From contig JAULJL010000021.1 in the NCBI GenBank assembly GCA_030761205.1, forward strand, positions 13,931,160 through 13,995,159: a DNA stretch of 64,000 nt, in the 5' to 3' direction. A program made the translations under genes and the position numbers. Shown piece by piece: positions 59,340-64,000 of this stretch (its first letter is position 1; every line of letters starts with the position of its first letter). A model generated the notes under the pieces. The model had not been told where the DNA came from, did no database searches, and was given only the letters and a program-made list of their open reading frames with translations. The stretch comes from Fremontodendron californicum. Lineage: Eukaryota; Streptophyta; Magnoliopsida; Malvales; Malvaceae.

Positions 59340-60545
59340 TCCTTTTATTTTTACTTTTTTCCCGAGCATATCGGGTACGGATCCTAAACTGACCTGCGAC
59401 TCAACTTGCAAACCTACCCTTTAAATACACCATTTAAAATAAAAATAAAAATAATTAATAAAATAAGCTTTTTTAACTTATTCCCCGAGCCGATCAAGTA
59501 CGGATCCTAAACCGACCTACAAGTCAACGTGCGGATTAACCCCTTTAAATACATCATTTAAAAAAAATAAAAAAATATATTAATAAAATAGCTTTTTTTA
59601 CTTTTTCGCCGAGCCGATCGGGTACGGATTCTAAATGGATCCGCGAGTCAACGTGCAAACTGACTCTTTTAAATACATTATTTAAAAATAAAATAAAAAA
59701 CTAATTAATAAAATAAAATTATTTTTTAACTTTTTTCTGTGCTGATCGGGTATGGATCTTAAACCTATCCGCGAGTCAATGTGCAAATCAACCCCTTTAA
59801 ATAAATCATTTAAAAAGAAAATAAAAAACTAAAAATAATTAGAAAAATAATTTTTTTCTAAGAGGGTCAATTACGGATCGTAAATCGACCCGTGAGTGAA
59901 TGTATAGGCCAACCTTTTAAATACACCATTTAAAATTAAAATAAAAGTAATTAATAAAATAAATTTTTTATTTTAACTTTTTTTCTCGAGTGGGTCGGAT
60001 ATAGGTCCTAAATCGATTCGCGAGTCAGTGCGGAACAACACCTTTAAATACATATTTTAAAAAATAAAAAACTTAAAACTAATTAATAATTAATAAAATA
60101 TTTTTTTCCCTATCGAATCGGATATGGATCCTAAATCGTCGTGCGAATCAACATGCGGATCAATCTCTTTAAATACATAATTTAAAAATTAAAAATAATA
60201 AATAGCTTTTTTTCCTTTTTTTTAACTTTTTTTTGTGTTGGTCGAGTACGAATCCTAAATCAATCTGCGAGTCAACATGCGAACCAACTACTTTAAATAC
60301 ATCATTTAAAAATAAATAAAAAATAATTAATAAAATAATTTTTTTTTAAAATTTTTTTCAGAGTGGGTCATTACAGATTCTAAATCTTTAAATACATGAT
60401 CTAAAAATAAACTAAAAAAAATTAATAAAAAGACTTTTTTAACAAAAAAAATTCCGAAAGGGTCGGGTACAGATCTTAAATCGACCACAAGTGAATGTAC
60501 GGATCAACCCCTTTAAATACATCATTTAAAATAAAATAAAAACTT
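59340..60545. repeat. Tandem array of about ten units of roughly 120 bp
   Basis: Each unit has GGTCGGGTACGGATCCTAAA, TCGACCCGCGAGTCAACGTG, AACCCCTTTAAATACATC and an AT-rich spacer (AAAATAAAATAAAAACTAAT). Copies start near 59378, 59499, 59622, 59752, 59873, 60003, 60125, 60248, 60371 and 60470, all with drift. The array ends about 340 bases before the next MULE. Confidence 0.85.
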
Positions 60546-60883
60546 TAAAAAAAATTGTATTTAAAGCAAGAAAAATTTGTCACTAACTTATTTAAAAATA
60601 CCTCTTAAGTCCCTAAGAGTAAAAAATAAATAGGATTCATTTAATTCAAATTATCTTTTTACCCCATTACAAAATAAAACAACAAAAAAAAAAAAATTAA
60701 AAATATCAACCGAGTCCCTCAGGACTCAGTTTTAAATATAAGAGATGTGAGGACAGGAACTAAAGAAGGAATAAGGAATATCCTCTCCAATTTCCATACA
60801 CTTTCCAAACCTTTGTATTTACAAAACTGGTTGTGCTTTCAATTTTGCTGTCAAAGAAAGAAAGAAAGAAAGAAAGAAAATGA

Positions 60884-61310
60884 GGCTTTTTTATACTAAT
60901 ATAGCCAAAAAAAAAATTAAACCCCAAATTACCTATACTTTTAGATTATTTCCCAAAATGCGCTTGTTTAAAATTAGCTGGGAAATCGCCACCCCCCATG
61001 GCGATTTCCCAGCATAAAAAAATTGATTTTGGCTAAAAATACCAAGGGAAATCGCCATGGGGGGTGGCGATTTCCCTTGGTATTTTTTTCAAAATTTGAT
61101 AAAAATACCAAGGGAAATCGCCACCCCCCATGGCGATTTCCCTTGGTATTTTTAACCAAAATTGTAAAAAGAATGAAGGGAAATCGCCATGGGGGGTGGC
61201 GATTTCCCTTCAGTAATTTTTTTTTTTTTTTTAATAAATCAACAAATTTTAATTTTTTTTAATTTGTAAATTTTATTTTTTTAATTTAAAAATTATAAAT
61301 TAAATTAAGT
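60884..61310 (+). repeat. Terminal repeat of the transposase-bearing MULE with four DNA hairpins
   Basis: Palindromes at 60977-61013, 61040-61082, 61106-61148 and 61174-61212 have the same arms GGGAAATCGCCA / TGGCGATTTCCC and the same order of extensions (GCT, ACCAA, ACCAA, TGAA) as in the PMD element. The centres are CCCCC or GGGGG. Spacers differ more than stems. Confidence 0.88.
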
Positions 61311-61639
61311 TTCTTATTAAATTTAAATATGGAAAATTTTATTTCTTATAAAAATGAAAAAAACAAAATAATATTTCTTCTTAAATTAAAAAAATCAAAA
61401 ATAATATTTGTAAGTTTTGTTTAAATTTTAAAATTTTGTAAGTTTTAAAATTTTGTAAGTTTTGTTTTTTAATTTTAAATTTTATAAATTAAATTAAAAT
61501 AATTTTTTATAATTAAAAAAAAAAATTCGTAAGGTAAATTTTATTATTTAAAATTTATGAACAAATTTTTTTAAATTTTGTTAATTGATTTGTATTAGAT
61601 AAAAACAAAAAACAAACAAAAAAACTTGCATTACATTTT

Positions 61640-62572
61640 CATGTCCATCAAATGCTGGAGAAAATATTGGAACTTGATTCTTTCTGCAATGGATAAGACT
61701 GATGATATAGGTTTTTAGACAGGTTTCAGCTATTTTCCTGTCCATCAAATGCTGGATAAAATATTGGAACTTGATTTTTTCTGCAATGGATAAGACTGAT
61801 GATATAGGTTTTTAGACAGGTTTCAGCTATTTTCCAGTCCATCAAATGCTGGAGAAAATATTGGAACTTGATTCTTTCTGCAATGGATAAGACTGATGAT
61901 ATAGGTTTTTAGACAGGTTTCAGCTATTTTCCAGTCCATCAAATGCTGGAGAAAATATTGGAACTTGATTTTTTCTGCAATGGATAAGACTGATGATATA
62001 GGTTTTTAGACAGGTTTCAGCTATTTTCCTGTCCATCAAATGCTGGATAAAATATTGGAACTTGATTCTTTCTGCAATGGATAAGACTGATGATATAGGT
62101 TTTTAGACAGGTTTCAGCTATTTTCCAGTCCATCAAATGCTGGAGAAAATATTGGAACTTGATTTTTTCTGCAATGGATAAGACTGATGATATAGGTTTT
62201 TAGACAGGTTTCAGCTATTTTCCTGTCCATCAAATGCTGGAGAAAATATTGGAACTTGATTCTTTCTGCAATGGATAAGACTGATGATATAGGTTTTTAG
62301 ACAGGTTTCAGCTATTTTCCAGTCCATCAAATGCTGGAGAAAATATTGGAACTTGATTCTTTCTGCAATGGATAAGACTGATGATATAGGTTTTTAGACA
62401 GGTTTCAGCTATTTTCCAGTCCATCAAATGCTGGAGAAAATATTGGAACTTGATTCTTTCTGCAATGGATAAGACTGATGATATAGGTTTTTAGACAGGT
62501 TTCAGCTATTTTCCAGTCCATCAAATGCTGGAGAAAATATTGGAACTTGATTCTTTCTGCAATGGATGAGAC
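61640..62572. repeat. Minisatellite, ten units of 96-97 bp, ahead of the transposase gene
   Basis: Units start CCATCAAATGCTGG(A/T)(G/T)AAA and contain ATATTGGAACTTGATT, CTGCAATGGATAAGACTG and TTTTTAGACAGGTTTCAGC. They are nearly identical, with only a few variant sites (CAG/CTG before TCC, GGAG/GGAT, TTC/TTT). Starts near 61646, 61742, 61841, 61937, 62033, 62130, 62226, 62322, 62419 and 62516. The last unit diverges at ATGGATGAGAC. Confidence 0.95.
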
Positions 62573-62813
62573 AAATGATGGGATTTATCAATGACATTTT
62601 GCATTGAATAAGTTATAACTTTTTCAGTCAAATAGTCAAAGGATGGGATTTGTTATCTGGTACAACATAATGAACCATTATAAATTCATAATACTTATGA
62701 AGGTTTACAATACCCCCATACAACAGTTTTTCAATCAGATTTTTCCTGAGTGCTAAAACCTCCTCATTCTCATTCTCATCCTTCTATATTTCTTCTTTCT
62801 TTTGCTACACAAC

Positions 62814-64000
62814 ATGAGCAATAGAGCGATCGCATTGGTCTACTATAATGGCCAAATTCATAATACTGACGAAGGTGCTACCTTTGATTGTGAACGTCCA
62901 AAAAGTTTTCGTGTTGAAGACGACGTCACATTAGAGGAACTGAAGCTGCAAATTCATACAAAAATTAAAGCTGGAACTAGAAAAAGAGTTTCAGAGGTTA
63001 AGTACAGGCATCCTCTTTCTATTGGTGAAGGATGTGTCCGATATAGAACATTTCCACTTGAAGATGATGATGATGTCAGATGCATGTTTTATGCTCATGA
63101 GACATTTGCAAATGTTGGTGTCCTTGAGTTATATGCTGACATAGATGATGTTGACGATGATTGCGGCCCTTCAAATGTTCGCACAACAGAAAACTTTCCC
63201 ATAGAAGATTATGATTCTGGGTCGTTCTATGTTGACACTACATACGACGTTCCCACAGAAGAAGTCGTGCCCTTATCTCAAGCTACAACTTTTCAGACTT
63301 CATTAGTCTCACAAACCCTAATTCCTACTACCCTCGAAGATGAGCCAGCTGGTGTTGATCCTGTTCGTCCACGTGGAGTCCATGGTGAAGATGTTGGTGA
63401 ATTTAGTGAGCAAGAAGATGATGCTGAATTCGCAAGTGATGACAATACTGATTCTGACCCAGACGTCGTCCCTGCTGAGATCAACACTCATGGAGATATC
63501 AACACTCATCGAGATATTCCCCCATATCAGGCTGCATCCCATATGCATACACTGGATCTGGAGGCAATGCATGTGCCGGAATTTCCAGAGTATGTTCATA
63601 CATTAGCTACGCCTCTGACATTTGATCCATCTGCACTTGATCTGTGTGTTGGGTTACAATTCCCAACGAAAGAGGCTGTGGTTTCAGCTATCAAGCACTA
63701 TAACATCAAAAACTCTGTAGATTACAGAGTAATTGAATCTGAGCCGACGAAATATTATGCCAAGTGCTTAATGTATGGGAATGGGTGTAATTGGAGAATA
63801 AGGGCAACTTTTATGAAGAAGAAACATCTATGGGAGATTAGAAAATATGAAGGGCCTCATACTTGCACATCGGCGAGGATTTCACAAGATCATTGCAAGT
63901 TAGATTGTAACATGATCTGCTCATGCATTTTGTCATTGGTCCAAGCAAATCCGGAGATTTCCGTTTCAGTTTTGATCGCTGAGATGCGAATCCGGTATGG
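62814..64000 (+). CDS. MuDR-type (Mutator-like) transposase, 5' part
   Basis: The frame is open from ATG 62814 to the window end (395 codons, no stop). The N-terminus (SNRAIALVYYNGQI...EDDVTLEELKLQIHTKI) is the PB1-like domain common in plant MULE transposases. An acidic linker (about 110-240; EEDDAE-type) follows. Residues about 275-350 are the DBD_Tnp_Mut zinc domain: LCVGLQFPTKEAVVSAIKHY, SEPTKYYAKC, CNWRIRATFMKKKHLWEIRK and the closing EGPHTCTS. Cys-Cys-His-Cys spacing is intact. The catalytic DDE, SWIM and any C-terminal parts lie outside. ATG 62814 is the first start after a pyrimidine-rich leader. With its matching ends it could mobilise the PMD element at 52202, which is inference. 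Confidence 0.92.
   Translation, partial: MSNRAIALVYYNGQIHNTDEGATFDCERPKSFRVEDDVTLEELKLQIHTKIKAGTRKRVSEVKYRHPLSIGEGCVRYRTFPLEDDDDVRCMFYAHETFANVGVLELYADIDDVDDDCGPSNVRTTENFPIEDYDSGSFYVDTTYDVPTEEVVPLSQATTFQTSLVSQTLIPTTLEDEPAGVDPVRPRGVHGEDVGEFSEQEDDAEFASDDNTDSDPDVVPAEINTHGDINTHRDIPPYQAASHMHTLDLEAMHVPEFPEYVHTLATPLTFDPSALDLCVGLQFPTKEAVVSAIKHYNIKNSVDYRVIESEPTKYYAKCLMYGNGCNWRIRATFMKKKHLWEIRKYEGPHTCTSARISQDHCKLDCNMICSCILSLVQANPEISVSVLIAEMRIRY

Larger units (their letters stand above)
60884..64000 (+). mobile_element. MULE of the same family with transposase, left part only
   Basis: It starts GGCTTTTTTATACTAATATAGCC, almost the end of the element at 52202, and has the same four-hairpin terminal repeat. 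Then follow about 400 bases of AT-rich sequence, a 96-97 bp minisatellite and a MuDR-type transposase running off the window. The right end is outside, so completeness and the 9 bp duplication cannot be tested. Confidence 0.85.

Noticed and set aside
61640..62572. Regular repeats resembling a CRISPR array
   Set aside because: The whole 96-97 bp unit is repeated with no unique spacers, in plant DNA inside a transposon.
63293..63599. Minus-strand ORFs of 64 and 93 codons and a plus-strand ORF of 88 codons
   Set aside because: Other-frame shadows of the MuDR-type transposase, whose frame is open across the whole stretch.

Overview
This window is nuclear DNA from a flowering plant. It is AT-rich and almost entirely transposon-derived, with spliced and intron-bearing gene fragments, giant Ty3/gypsy LTRs, MULE, Tourist-like and hAT-like elements, a plant mobile domain gene and a plant LOG enzyme. 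I cannot name the species. No intact ordinary host gene is visible. The only clear host gene, a GABA-transporter-like amino acid permease on the minus strand (11618-17944), is a pseudogene.

Layout. 1-5832 is the 3' end of an Ogre/Tat-like LTR retrotransposon (repeat array, polypurine tract, 4.4 kb LTR). It abuts an inverted, degenerate LTR copy (5833-9837). 9838-18000 holds the permease pseudogene, whose second intron carries a hAT-like MITE containing a rearranged Ty1/copia element, which in turn contains a Tourist-like MITE. 18000-21660 is non-coding with more MITEs. 21666-48347 is one huge Ogre/Tat-like insertion (LTRs 5.0 and 4.0 kb, AAAAC target duplication, tRNA-Arg-type primer site, two decayed gag copies, no pol seen). 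Nested inside it at 32768-41794 is a young 9.0 kb Athila-type element on the minus strand (target duplication ATCTG, tRNA-Asp-type primer site). 48353-52192 is AT-rich relic DNA with two possible terminal exons. 52202-56983 is a complete 4.8 kb MULE (9 bp target duplication) whose terminal repeats are built of DNA hairpins and whose only gene encodes a plant mobile domain protein. 60884 to the window end is a second MULE of the same family, with the same hairpin terminal repeat, a 96-97 bp minisatellite and the start of a MuDR-type transposase.

The most unusual object is the nested Athila-type element. Besides a gag-derived ORF it carries, in the sense direction, an intact intron-less LOG-type cytokinin-activating enzyme ORF and a second ORF resembling the nucleic-acid-binding protein of carla/vitivirus-like plant viruses. 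The two cargo ORFs sit between direct repeats of element sequence. Its LTRs are almost identical, so the cargo moved recently. The second object of interest is the MULE pair: a transposase-bearing member and a plant-mobile-domain-bearing member sharing elaborate hairpin ends, 3.9 kb apart.
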